The notes beneath the pieces were generated by a model. That model was given only the letters and a program-made list of their open reading frames with translations, had not been told where the DNA came from and did not search any database. Of a DNA stretch of 64,000 nucleotides, positions 10,914 to 22,073 are shown in pieces (the first letter of the stretch is position 1; every line of letters starts with the position of its first letter). The translations under genes were made by a program, and so were the position numbers. The stretch is from Pelagophyceae sp. CCMP2097 (Eukaryota; Sar; Pelagophyceae). The DNA is taken from assembly GCA_026770575.1 (NCBI GenBank), contig MU657229.1, positions 1 to 64,000 on the forward strand. The letters are read 5' to 3'.

Positions 10914-11180
10914 TATTGGTTTGGTGCCGCCCAGCCGGCGTGTTCTGCGAGGCGGAGAGAGCTCGGCGAGGGTCGAGGTGACTTTGACGAGAAGACGACC
11001 AGCCGAGGCCAACGACGCCGGTCCTTGCTGCCTGGCCTACGCCCTACTCGTCCACGACACGCGTCGCGCCCTCGGCGCGCGGCGCGCGCTGCCGCCCCGC
11101 AAATTTTAAAGATTGGAGTATGATCGCTAAACTGTTCTTTTGGCGACACCTTTTGGCGAGACGAGATCCGCGGGCGTCCG
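10914..11180. promoter_or_regulatory. Short divergent promoter region
   Basis: These 267 bp separate the start codons of the MFS transporter (-) and the RNA methyltransferase (+). The two genes must share this space for their promoters. No TATA box is obvious. Confidence 0.5.
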
Positions 11181-12827
11181 ATGGGGACGAACCGGTGGCT
11201 CGTGGTGGTGGTCGGCGCCTGCTCCGGGCTCGTGGCGCAGCCGCCTCGTTCAGCGCGGGTCGCCACTGTCGCGAGCCGCGTTTCGACAAGCGCAGCCAGG
11301 GACGACGCGCCGGAGGCGCGGCGGCGCGGCGGCCGCTCGAGGGCCGAGGCGCTGCCGGGGCTGCACGCGGTGGGCGACGTCGTTGAAGTGCGCGTGGACC
11401 GGCTCTCCAATCTCGGCGACGGCGTCGGCCGCCTGGAAGCGAGCGGGCTCGTCTGCTTTGTTCCCTTTTCCGTCCCCGGCGAGCTCATTTCAGCAAGAGT
11501 CGTGGAGGTCTCCGCGACGTTTGCGCGCTGCGCGGTGGTCGCCGTGATCGAAAAGTCACCAGATCGGGACACGCCTCAATGCTCTTTATACGGCGTTTGT
11601 GGGGGATGCCAGCTCCAGCACATGACCCTTTCGTCGCAGCGTCTCTGGAAGCGCAACTTCGTCATCGACGCGCTCCAGCGCATCGGCGGCCTGGAAGTAG
11701 AAGTCGCCGAAGTCGTCGGCGGCGCGGGCTACGGCTACCGGGCGAAGCTCACGCCTCACTTCTTCCCCCCAAAACGAATCGGCGAATTGTTCCCCATCGG
11801 GTTCTACGCCGCGTCGCGCGCGCGCGGCGTCACGGACGTGCCGCGGTGCGATATCGCCACGGACGCGATCAATATTCGAATGGCGACGCTCCGGGAAGAG
11901 ACGCAGGCGAGGTACCGCAACAATCCCGCGAGCACCGGCGTCTTCGAGACTCTTGCGCGAGGATGCATCGAAGCTTGTGTCTGGGAGTTCCTATGTGCCT
12001 GCTTTCGAGTCCCACGTGCTTGAGTCGCGCCATGACACGTCTCCGCCGCAGGTCCCCCCTCGGGGCTCGACGCTCCTCCTGCGGCAGCACGAAGGCGGCG
12101 TCGAGACGGACCCTCGGGCGGGCGTCGAGGAGCATGTTGGGGGCGTCGACTTTCAACTCGAGGCTGGGGAATTCTTTCAGAACAACCCACAAGTGCTCCC
12201 GTACCTTGTCGACTACGTCCTCGCCGAGGCCACCAACGACGGCAAAGCCACGGGGCTCATCGACGCTTACTGTGCGCCGCAGGGGGGCGTCCGAAATGTC
12301 TCGCACGGCACACGCTTAGGCGGCGGCGGACTTTTCGCGCTCACAGGCGCTTCTCGATTCGGCAGTGTCGCGGGCGTCGACATCTCCAAGCACAACGTCG
12401 CTGCTGCGAAAGCGAACGCGAAGAGGAACGGCCTCGACAACGTCGTCTTTGAGGCTGGGGACGCCGAAGAACTTTTCAAACCGCTCGCGAGCTCCTTCGA
12501 CCCATCGTGCACGACCGTCATCATGGACCCACCGCGCAAAGGCGCCTCCAAGTCGTTTTTGGACCAGCTTGCAGCGTGCAAAACCAGTGCCCAGGGATCA
12601 TCCTTTTTTGGGAAACGCCGACCGCGCGAATCTGCATATCCAGACGCCTTAGGTTCCGCCCTCTGCGCATCGTCTACGTCTCGTGCGATTCGGCGACGCA
12701 GGCGCGCGACGCCAAGGAGCTTGTTCGGCGCGGCTACCTTGCGAAACGGGCGCAGCCCTTTGATCTGTTCCCACAAACAAGGCACGTCGAGAACGTCATC
12801 ACCTTCGACCTCGAACTTCGAGTATAA
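11181..12827 (+). CDS. RNA (uracil-C5)-methyltransferase, RumA/TrmA family with TRAM domain, possibly organellar
   Basis: The ATG at 11181 opens a hydrophobic leader (MGTNRWLVVVVGACSGLVAQ) followed by an Arg/Ser-rich stretch, which could be a bipartite plastid presequence. A TRAM domain follows (GDVVEVRVDRLSNLGDGVGR). Cys residues for a 4Fe-4S cluster are in CSLYGVCGGC and later VPRC, as in bacterial RumA. Later exons hold LEAGEFFQNN, the SAM motif DAYCGGGLFALTG (restored by splicing out 12272-12319), VIMDPPRKG, the catalytic-Cys motif VYVSCDSATQARD and QTRHVENVITF with the general-base Glu. The intron at about 11960-12050 has an unclear donor. The family makes 5-methyluridine in rRNA or tRNA with SAM. 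The Fe-S cysteines argue for the bacterial RumA type and hence an organelle target (inference). Confidence 0.85.
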
Positions 12828-12842
12828 GTGTATTAGGGTCGA

Positions 12843-14161
12843 TCAGATGCGCATCCGTCCCTCGTAGTTGCCCTTCTTCTCGGCGGCGGACCGGCGGAGC
12901 GCGTCGTAGGGGCCGGTGCTCGAATTCAGCGACGCCTGCGAGCCACCGAACGACTGCGCCTGCGACGTTCCGAGCGGCGACCCATGCGAAGGCCGCTGCG
13001 CAGCGACGTCGTTCCGGACCTGGCGAGCAGTCTTGAGCTGCATGAACACCATAGCCTCAGGCGCGGAAGCGGAACGAGACAGCATTGAAGCCTCGACCGA
13101 ATCATACGTGTCCGCGCTGAGGCCCGCGTGCGGCGACTGCTCCGACGCCCGGCGAGCAAGAGCCTGCGGTGGGTCGACTCGGGCCCCGCGGCCTTCTCGA
13201 TGGGCAGCACACTTTGGGAGCACTGTTTTCTGGACGATTGGCGGCCCCGGACGCTGGCCTCCTCACGCGGTGCGCTCTTTGGTCGTCTCGCTTGGCTTTG
13301 GAGATGTTGTCAAGGTACTTTGCCTGCTGGGCGTAGAATTGCTCGAGCTTCTCCGTATCGTAAATCGGCTCCAAGTCGCGCCTGTTTTGGGCCTCAAGGT
13401 CTTCAAACCTCGACAGGGGCGGTCTTCAAACCTTGGCCGGGGTTAGATCGGAGAGGATGGGCTCTCAAAGGACAGCCTCGGCGTGGTCCCACCGGTCGAA
13501 GGACCGTCTCGGCGTGGTTCAAAAAGGTCGAAGGACAGGCCGTCTCTCGGACGCGGCTCGCCGCATGCGTCTCGCTATCACCCTGTTCTCCGCCGCGATC
13601 CTCTCCTGCTCCCGCCTTCGCTGGGGCTTGTGCGAGAGCAACTGGAGGTACGGGTCGTTGAAGCTCGAGACACGCGCAGCAGAGTCGCCGAACCCCGGGG
13701 CCACGCCGCCGCCTGAAGGATTCCGTGAACGCGATACAGCGAGGCCCGCGTCGGACCGCACTCCCTCCGTCTCCTTCTTCTTCTGTCATGCACCGCAACG
13801 CACCGCCGGTCTTGGGCGGGGCCTTGATGATATTTAACATCTTCTCCATCAGGATCGAGTTCGAGTTCGCAATCTCGCGCTGCAACTCGTCCGAGTGCTG
13901 CTTCTTTTTGGCGCGCAGCTGCATGTGCCGCATGTCACACGAGTGCGGCCTGCGGAGGGCGCGTCGGGGTCCGGCGTGTTTGCGCGAGTTTCGAAGAGGT
14001 ATCAAACGCATCTCGCGTCCGACTCACTCGCGCGTGTCGACGACGGACTTGACTCGGTCGAGGCGGTCTCGGTGCTGGCGGTGGGCGTCTTGTTCACGCT
14101 TACGAAAGAGGATGCCATCGCCGGGACGACCCCACGGCGTCTGCAGGTCCAGGCGCCGCAT
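12843..14161 (-). CDS. CFAP97: CFAP97/hemingway-family flagellar protein
   Basis: The ATG at 14161 opens MRRLDLQTPWGRPGDGILF. Exons give DAHRQHRDRLDRVKSVVDTR, spliced in frame (GTGAGT donor) to PHSCDMRHMQLRAKKKQHSD, then REIANSNSILMEKMLNIIK, FNDPYLQLLSHKPQRRREQE, RIAAENRVIARRM and PIYDTEKLEQFYAQQAKYLD. The order basic helix / VDT-P / KLxxxxxIxxxNxxL / RxxxxRIxxENxxIxxR / PxYDxxxxExxxxxxxxYLxN matches CFAP97D1-type proteins. The Ser/Gln-rich C-terminus ends at 12843. The family is linked to sperm and ciliary axonemes, so the alga should make a flagellated stage. The intron at about 13385-13565 carries two copies of GGTCGAAGGAC. Confidence 0.7.
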
Positions 14162-14347
14162 CCTGGAACCGCCGCCGAAGGGCGACTTCGGCGGGCCGCT
14201 CCACACACACACTCGCCTCGAACCCTGCGCGAACCGCACTCCTACGCGTTGGGCCACTTGGAACCGCACCAATTTTGGTGGGTCCGTTGATCGGTCCGTC
14301 TACCATACTTCAAGTCACTTCTGTCGTTCTCACCGCGCGTCGAGATC

Positions 14348-16080
14348 ATGCAGGTCCTCGGTCTGATCGCGCTGCTGGCGCCGGCGGCGGCGTTCGCGCC
14401 CGCCGCCCCGGCGCGCGCCACGACGAAGGTCGCGTCGGAGATGCCGACGTCGGTGAAGAGCAGCGTTGGAAACAGGCGAAGTTGAACCCCACGGCAAACG
14501 GCCTTTTGCACCGCCCGCACGCCGCGGGCGCGCGGTCCTTTGGCGACTCAAGGGCCGAGAAGGCCGGGGGCTCGTCGCCCTCTGAGAGCGCGCCCTCTAA
14601 GTGCGCCCGGGTCTCTCTTATGCGGCCGAGGCTTTTGACTGGGTCAACTTGCGCAAAGCTGACCAAGATCCGAGATGCTTAAATGGCCAGGCGGACGGGG
14701 GCTCGCATCGCCGCCCTCGGAGAGATCGCCCTTTGAGAGATCGCCCGGACCTTAAGGTCGCGCGACCACTGCGAGCCGCGCCAAACGCTCTCCCATTAGT
14801 TGAACCTCAAAGAAGCGTACTCGGAGACCGAAATCGCGACCATCCTCGCCGACCTCGACTCTGAGCTCATCGGCCTCAAGCCGGTGAAGCAGCGCATCCG
14901 CGAGATTTCGGCGCTGCTGCTCGTCGACAAGATGCGTCAAAACCTGGGCCTCGTCGGGTCCAACCCGGGCCTCCACATGTCCTTCACCGGGTCGCCGGGC
15001 ACGGGCAAGACGACGATCGGCATGAAGATGGCGGACATCCTCTACAAGCTGGACTACTCGCGCAAGGGGCACCTCATGACGGTGAGAGGATTTGCCTGTT
15101 TCAGAAACGCCCTTTGAGAAGCGCTCGTTGGACGCGCGGTCCCTAGGTGACGCGCGACGACCTCGTGGGCCAGTACATTGGCCACACGGCGCCGAAGACG
15201 AAGGAGGTGCGTGTTTCGAGGAGCTCCGAGATGCCTCTGTTGCCACGGCCGAGTGCCCTCTCCCACCATGTCGACACGTTCGCATTCCCTAGGTCCTGAA
15301 GAAGGCCATGGGCGGCGTGCTGTTCATCGACGAGGTGCGTGGTTTGTTCTGTGCTCGGTTTGCGTGTGGACCCTTTTCTCAGTGTGTGTTCAAGCCTTTT
15401 CTCAGTTTGTGTGTTGAACCCTTTTTCGTAGGCGTACTACTTGTACAAACCGGACAACGAGCGCGACTACGGCTCCGAGGCCATCGAGATCCTCCTCCAG
15501 GTCATGGAGAACCAGCGCGACGACATCGTCGTCGTGCTGGCGGGCTACAAGAACAAGATGGACGTGTTTTACGAGTGCGTCTGGGGAAGATGCTATCTCG
15601 ATCGGGGAAAATCCCACCTCGGTTGGGAAGTGGCGACTCTGCGTTTGCAAAGCTTGCCGCCCTCGCCCCACGCCAAGCCAGGTCGAACCCGGGACTGTCC
15701 TCGCGCATCACGAACCACGTGCACTTCCCCGACTTCGAGCCCGACGAGCTGCAGCTCATCGGCAAGGCCATGATCGAGGAGCAGCAGTACATGCTCACGC
15801 CCGACGCGGAGCAGGCGCTCCTCGAATACATCAACGTGCGCAAGTCCAAGCCGCTCTTCGCCAACGCCCGCAGCGTCCGCAACGCCCTCGACCGCTCGCG
15901 CCTCCGCCAGGTGCGTTTTTATCTTGAAAAGGATTGGAAACGATGCATTCCGGAGACTCCATTTAGGCGAACCGCGTCTTCGACAACGACCTCGATCTCG
16001 ACTTCGTGACGAAGAAGGAGCTGGTGACCATCGAGGCCGGCGACATCCGCGCCTCGCGCATCTTCAACGCGTTCGAGTAG
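14348..16080 (+). CDS. cbbX: CbbX, red-type rubisco activase, plastid-targeted
   Basis: Seven exons: 14348-14452, 14800-15081, 15147-15206, 15293-15334, 15432-15574, 15682-15910 and 15967-16080. All are GT-AG and all joins keep frame. The N-terminus [20 protein letters not shown] is a signal peptide with the AAA|FAP cleavage motif used for plastid import in red-lineage algae. The AAA+ domain shows [11 protein letters not shown] (Walker A), [16 protein letters not shown] (pore loop), [13 protein letters not shown] (Walker B), [21 protein letters not shown] (Arg finger region) and [19 protein letters not shown] (sensor 2). Length about 300 aa is normal. It uses ATP to pull inhibitory sugar phosphates from red-type rubisco in the stroma. 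The first intron (347 bp) is unusually long for this gene. Confidence 0.95.
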
Positions 16081-16360
16081 AGTTGTCGAAGACACGCGGC
16101 CGCCACGAAGGGGCCACTTTCGTCAGGGCGCCGCCTTTGGCGTGCCGGGCCAAATCCGCCCGCACCGGCGACCGGCATCCGACCGAGCAGGCCCTTCGAC
16201 AAGCAGCCGGCCCCGTAACGAATGTACAATGATCCGGGTCTTCTACCACGACCCTCTCTCAATGACCCGTGTCTTCTACAGTCTTCGGCCCTCGAGCGCC
16301 AAGGAGCGCGTCGGAGACTTTGGCGTGCCTTTGATGCTTTACGACGCGTTAAAAATCGCC

Positions 16361-18290
16361 TCAGGGCCTCAGCGCCGCCTTCGCTTCCGCAGACGCCTTG
16401 AGGCGCACGCGCGACCGGCCCAGGACCTGACACGACGGTTGTTCCACTCCGCGCGCGCGCGACTGCGCGCCCCCCGGCGTCGATGGGCCTCGATACCCGG
16501 CTTTCCACCGTTTAGCCGACGGGCGGCGGACGCTGGCGCGTGCGACGAGCAGCGACGAAATCAACGCCCCGAAGAAGAGCAGCGCCACCAAAGCGTTGGC
16601 CCGCGCGTCAGAATCCACAAGCAGCGCTTGCGTGTCTACGAAAAGCGCGGTCCCAAAGCAGTTCTTGCCTCAGCAGGCGTCGACGCCTCAGTGTCCACGG
16701 CCAGGGCCCGCGAAGCATCACTGCCGCGTCCACGACGCACTGAGTCGCGCGTGCGCCGTCAACTCCGAGTACATGGACGCGACGTCGAGGCGCAGCATGG
16801 GCGGCGGCGCCAGGGCGGCCTAGGTGAAAACCTCGAGAGGGTGTAATGTAATGTAATAGGAATCACAGGATGTCCAGTCCCGGAGGACCTTCTCCTGGGT
16901 GTATTCGCCTCGGGCGAAAAAGCCGCCTCCAATTCGAAACCGCACCTTGGTCGGCCGCCAGCCGGCCATGGGCGGGTAGACTTCTTCAGAGCAAACGGTG
17001 TACAGCGCGGGCATGGGGGGCAGCGCGGCGGCTTTGATTTTGGTTTTGACGATGGATTTCGAATGAATCCCTTTCACATGAACCCCATCGGCATCATTCG
17101 TATCCGAGGCCGGCTCGGAAGAAACGGCGACAGCGTCCGACTTGAGCAGCGACCTGGAGGCGGTTTTTGCGGTCGAAGAGCGCGATCCAAGGCTGTATTC
17201 GAGCACATGCTGGACGGCACTCATCCGTCTTCCGCATCTCCACGCTTGCGCCATTCGTCCTCTCGCGCATGCCGCTCACAGGACTGCCATTCACAAGTTT
17301 CCACCCAAAATGCACGTCCCAATCAGAGAGTCAGAGATTCACCGACATGGAGTCACCGACACGGGTCAAAAAACGCTTCGATGATCTGCCAAAAACCATA
17401 TTGTCCGTTCACAACGTGGATCACGGCGTGCTGCGCGCACTCGCCCGAGCAGGCCTGGACGTAAATGGGCGCCCCGTCCTACGAGCAGAGGGGTGCAGAG
17501 CGTTGCACGGTCGCGTCGCCAAGGCGCACGTAGAGCCGTCCGTCCTGCTCCGCTTGCGACGGCGTCGCCACCGCGGAAAGGTCCGCCGCGTTCCTGGAAT
17601 TCGTCTGAGCGGTCCCTGAGCGAGGCCTGCGCGGTTCCCTGGCGCCGCGATTACTGACCGTTGGCTCGTATAGATTCCGTTGACACCAGCCAACCCGGCC
17701 CCTTCAACGACCAGCTGCGTCCGGTCGTGCCGGAGCACGAACTCGCCGCCGCCATCGTCGCACTCGCCTATTGTACGAGCGTCGCAGCCGCGTCGGAGCA
17801 TGGCCGCGGCAGAGACGCTTTCTATGAACGGACCATGTTGGTCGCAGATGGAATTCCCAGACAGAGTCGTCCCGTCGTGGGAGATGTACACCTCCGCGTC
17901 GCAGGGCTCCCAGCGCCGGCCGACGACGCCGCGAACAGGCGTGAGGTACAGCCGGCGCGTGGCTAAGGGCCGTGTAAGGGGGTAAGAAAACCACTTGATC
18001 CGTAAGAGGTTCGCCTCTCCAGCACCACCACGCACCCTCTTCGTACTCGCCCTTGAGCTCGTAAAAGCTGTGGTCCGCGTGCGTCACGAACCTGCATGAC
18101 GCTCCTCTGACGGCCCTCGCTCGCGGCGGGGTATCGCAGCGGCCCTCGGCGGCGGGGTCACGTACGTGGCAGTGACCTTGGTCCCAACCACGGCGTCAAT
18201 GGTCAGCTCCACCGGATAGTAGCGGTACTCGCGCTCCACGTGCACGTCCGTTCTATAGAAGCGTGCGGCGAAAGGGCGCGAAGAACAAAA
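16361..18290 (-). CDS. Unknown protein with C-terminal membrane helix (exons provisional)
   Basis: Several minus-strand exons with strong coding composition form one likely gene. They are VEREYRYYPVELTIDAVVGT (about 18240), FVTHADHSFYELKGEYEEGA (about 18090), a Cys-containing exon with WEPCDAEVYISHDGTTLSGN and CDARTIGECDDGGGEF (17660-17960), ADLSAVATPSQAEQDGRLYV, DGAPIYVQACSGECAQHAVI (about 17450), PALYTVCSEEVYPPMAGWRP (about 17000), MLRLDVASMYSELTAHAR (about 16800), and finally VALLFFGALISSLLVARAS, a membrane helix. The intron at 17963-18014 needs a GC donor. A lumenal, Cys-rich, single-span protein is inferred. No family was recognised, and two genes are also possible. Confidence 0.4.
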
Positions 18291-18583
18291 GGTCTCAGGC
18301 TCTCACTCCTTGTCACTCACTGGTGGCACGACGTGAGGAACCCGCGCCAGAGATCGGAAGTGACGAACGGATGCGCCGCGTCGTTGCCGCGCAGCCGCAG
18401 CGGCATGCCCGCCGACGCCGCGGGCGGGCCGTCGGCTTCGAATGGGGGGCGCGGAGGCAAAGGCGCACAGATTTATCACCAAGTCAACGAGGCTCTTTCC
18501 AAAAGTTGGACCGCGCTTCGGCGATCTTCCTGTGTGGTTCGGCGAAGGGCTGCATTTCCCCGCGGTCGCCGAGCGTTTGGCCA

Positions 18584-19870
18584 CATGCGCCGGCACGGCG
18601 GGTCCTTGAGAGGCGTGGTCCTGCTGGCCGCCTTTTCGAATGCTTTGGGTGCAAGATTCGAGAAGTGGCTGGTCCAAAAGAGCCCGTCTCCGCTCTCGGT
18701 GAAGAAGGTGCACTGGGATTGCGGTCTGAACGACTTTTTCGTCTACGAGGTCGACGACCACGCTTGGTGGGCGAACGCCGAGTTTGACGAGAACCCGTCT
18801 TTCCCGGCGTCGAGCTCGACGATAGACTAGAGACGATAGACCAGAGACTAGAGCACGCTTTCCCGATATCACGCTTTCCCGCACGCGTCTCTAGCACGTG
18901 TTGAAGAGTTTGCCTTTGGGGCGCGGGTGCGCGAGTTGAATTCCGTGCGTAAGTAGAGAAGCAATAGAGCATAAGCGTGCGTGCAATCTTTCGCATCACG
19001 CTTCATTGCATCAGGTTTGGTTGCAAGCTCTGGCCGGGCGCCGTCGCCGCCGCGCGGTGCCTCGACGCGCACCGCGAACGCCTCCAAGGCAAGGACCTTT
19101 TGGAGCTCGGCTGCGGGAACGGCCTCACCTCCATCTACGCCGCGAGGATCGGACTCCGAGCCGTCGGCGTGCGTCTACGCGGGGCGACGTTCCTTTTCGA
19201 CGTTTCCGAGTGAGCCGAGAGCCTGCGCAGACGGACATTTCCGACGACGCGCTGCGGCTGGCATCGCGCGCCGCGCGCGACCAGGGCCTGCTCGACGGCG
19301 GCCGCGCCGTCGACTTCCGAAGGCCCGAAACCGCGCCGGCGATTGGGAAACCCGGACAGAGTGATTCCAGAGGCGATATACCCCGGAGGCAAGACTCCGA
19401 TCGCAAGCCGTCAGACGCGAGCGGCGGATGAAGCCAGGTTCTTTGGACCGGCATGCTTGGACTTTGAACTCTGGCATGCTTGGACTAGGTTCGACGTGCT
19501 CGACGCACAGAGCCCGCTGCCCAAGTGCGATTTGCTCGTTTGCGCAGACGTGCTCTACGACGTCGACCTTGCGCGCGGTATCGCCAAACGCGTCGCCGAG
19601 GCCTTTTCGCGAGACGCCCGAGGCGGCGTCGGGGCGTACGGAAACCGAAAAGGAGGCATCAGGGGCCGTTCAACCCCGCGCTAGGTCGAGGTCATCGTCA
19701 CGGGCGACCCGGACCGCCTCGGCCGAACCGCCTTCCTCGACGAGATTCGACTTTTGCTCCAGCGGCCGCATCTCTCGTTTACGGCCGCGAAGCCTATCAT
19801 GCTCAAAGACGCAAGTTGGAAAGCAAAGCGCGTCGAGATCATGCACCTCGGCGCGCCCGAAGATTCGTAA
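18584..19870 (+). CDS. METTL20/21-type class I methyltransferase
   Basis: The ATG at 18584 opens MRRHGGSLRGVVLLAAFSNA, which looks like a signal peptide (cleavage near ALG|A). The exon continues RFEKWLVQKSPSPLSVKKVH. A small exon (18894-18946) encodes EEFAFGARVRELNS; its donor is best read as GC (GCGTAA) so that VFGCKLWPGAVAAARCL follows in frame. The SAM motif is DLLELGCGNGLTSIYAARIG. Later exons give ISDDALRLASRAARDQG, CDLLVCADVLYDVDLARGIA and VEVIVTGDPDRLGRTAFLDE, ending at 19870. Motif order matches family-16 protein-lysine methyltransferases (electron-transfer or elongation factor targets). The N-terminal leader suggests secretory or plastid routing, unusual for the family. Substrate unknown. 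Confidence 0.7.
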
Positions 19871-20105
19871 TCAACCTATCCACCGCAAGGCACCTCGAAA
19901 TCAGACGTCTTCTCCCATGAAATTATGCGCCGCCGGCTGGGATGATCATAGAGCAGCCGGGCCGGTCCGGGTTGCGGCCCGTCCGCCGGAACGGCGGTCC
20001 GGAGCGGCGATGCGCGCCGGACGTGCGGGCGTTGGCGTCGATGAGCAATGTCTCTTGAGCGGTGGATGTTTCGCTTCTTTGGGCGCGTCGTCGAGGGGCA
20101 GAGGG

Positions 20106-21833
20106 TCAGCAGCGGCAGACGTAGGAAGACGACTGCGTGACGTAGCGCACCCAGCGGCTCGGGTTTGCCGACTTTCCCTGGTCCGCGATGCGCAGGTACT
20201 TGACCTATCGGCAAAGGCGTCGCGCGGGAAGAGTCCCGTCTTAGACGGACGGAGTAGGCTTCTCGACCGCATCTCAAAACGCACCTGCAGGTGCGAGACG
20301 TTGTACATGGGGATCTCGAAGTTCAGCGTCACGGGCCCGATCTCCTTGAGCGTCTGTGCCGTGCACATGCTGCTCAGCGTGATCTTCGCGCGGAACGCGT
20401 GTTCCGCCCCACCCTGAAACTTCTTCACGATCCAAACCAACTTCTTCTCCGCCGCGTCGTAGTCCGCCGAGTGGCCCAACCCGCCTAAAGGCACGGAAGC
20501 CGACGCGCCCGCCGTGGACCGCGGGACCGGGACGGTCACGATCACGTTCCTGGAAGCGTCGTCTTTCAGCCATTTTTCACACATTCGAAAAGGCATACGC
20601 ACGCCCCGTAGTTCGTCTCCGGGATGTCGGCGCGGACGAGGATGACGACTTCGATTTGAAAGGGCGCGAGTTCTTCGACGCTCGGGAAAACCCGAAACCT
20701 AAACATGGGGCGTGGCGCGGTGCGGCGCGCCTCGTTGTTTCGAGTCTGCCGGTATCCGGGTCGATGCAGCCTGCCGCTCGCGACTCTGGCGCCGTCGTCT
20801 CTGCCGTCGTCTCCTGCGGATTCGGCGACGGATTCGGATTCGGCGACGGATTCGGACGCGGCCCGCGGCGGGGCGCGAAAGTCTCCCGTGCAGCGGTAGT
20901 TGAGCAAGACGAATTCGCCGTCTGGCGGGTAGAAGCTCAGCAGCTTGTGCTGCTCAAAGTCGTCTAACTTGACGCACTCGTGGAAATTGCAGTCGTCGAG
21001 CACCACCGCGCCGTACGCCGCGCCCTTGGCCCCCACCACGACGTCGTCGTTTAAAGCCAACCGGAGCTCGGGCCCGCCCTGCAGGTACGATTTCATCTGG
21101 ATGCACCCATCAATAGTACAATGGATCACGTTGCCGTTCGGCGCAAAGAGCAGAGACAAGCGTTCCAGGATGTCCACGAAAATCTCGTTCTTCTCCTTGC
21201 CCCCCGCCACGGCGGAAAGGCCGGACTTGGCCCCGGCGCCCGTGGCGATGGGCTTGTGCGCCGACGAAGAAGGCTTGGTCTTCGACGATAAAGAGGGGAC
21301 GCGCAGCTTGTTGGCGTCTACGAGGATGGCCTCGTTGTAGACAAACGCCTTTAAATCCTCCGTCGACGTGCCCTGCGGGTAGCCAAAGTCCAGGACCTCA
21401 TCAAGGAGTTCGTAGATGAGGATGAAGTTCTTGCGGATCGCTTCCTCAGAAAGCACACCGCAGTAGTCCTTGAACACCTTGACCACTCGATTCAGCAGCT
21501 CAATCACCACGGAAGGCGACGCGTTGAACCGCGTGTTGCAGGCGAAGATGAGGCCGTTCTTCTTTACCCAAATGTACCTGCGCAGGGCCGCCGTCGACAA
21601 AGCACCCCCGTGCACCCGACTGGAGACGACTCGCATCAAGAAGAGACGCACGTGACGTTGTCTAGGCGGAACACGGGCGGCGCGTCCTTGCTCCCCGTCG
21701 TGGCGGTGGTGGTGCCCCAGAACTTGACTTTACGGAAGAAGGACTCTGCAGCCCCAGCGGGCGAATCGCCTCGAAAGTCTTTGCTGATGATCGTGTCCCC
21801 TCGCGGCGACAGCACGAAGAACTGCGACAGCAT
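20106..21833 (-). CDS. AP4M1: AP-4 adaptor complex mu subunit
   Basis: The ATG at 21833 opens MLSQFFVLSPRGDTIISKDF. ESFFRKVKFW and PPVFRLDNVT follow, with a GT-AG intron to YIWVKKNGLIFACNTRFNAS, VVKVFKDYCGVLSEEAIRKN and LLDEVLDFGYPQGTSTEDLK. This is the longin half with the AP-4-type spacing. The C-terminal mu homology domain runs from DGCIQMKSYLQGGPELRLAL to KKLVWIVKKFQGGAEHAFRA, then a last exon VKYLRIADQGKSANPSRWVR and YVTQSSSYVCRC. An insert of about 45 low-complexity residues (ESVAESESVAES region) lies at 20750-20880 and is not in typical AP-4 mu. It sorts cargo at the trans-Golgi network with the other three AP-4 subunits. Confidence 0.9.
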
Positions 21834-22073
21834 GGCTCCGGGGCCGCGCGCGGCGCGGACGAGCAGGCCAACGCCGACGACGCGGCGCGCGGCGAGGGCG
21901 GGACGTGTCCTTTTCTTATGAGTCCGTTTCGGCGATATCAACCCTGACCACTCCACCCTGTCGGCTGCACGCGGGGGCTCTCTTCTCGCGCACCCGCGTG
22001 CAAGCCCGGTCCAATCGAGGGCAGGCCCGGTCGGAGAGGCGGCAAGTTACAAAGTCCGGCCGTTTTCAAAGGC

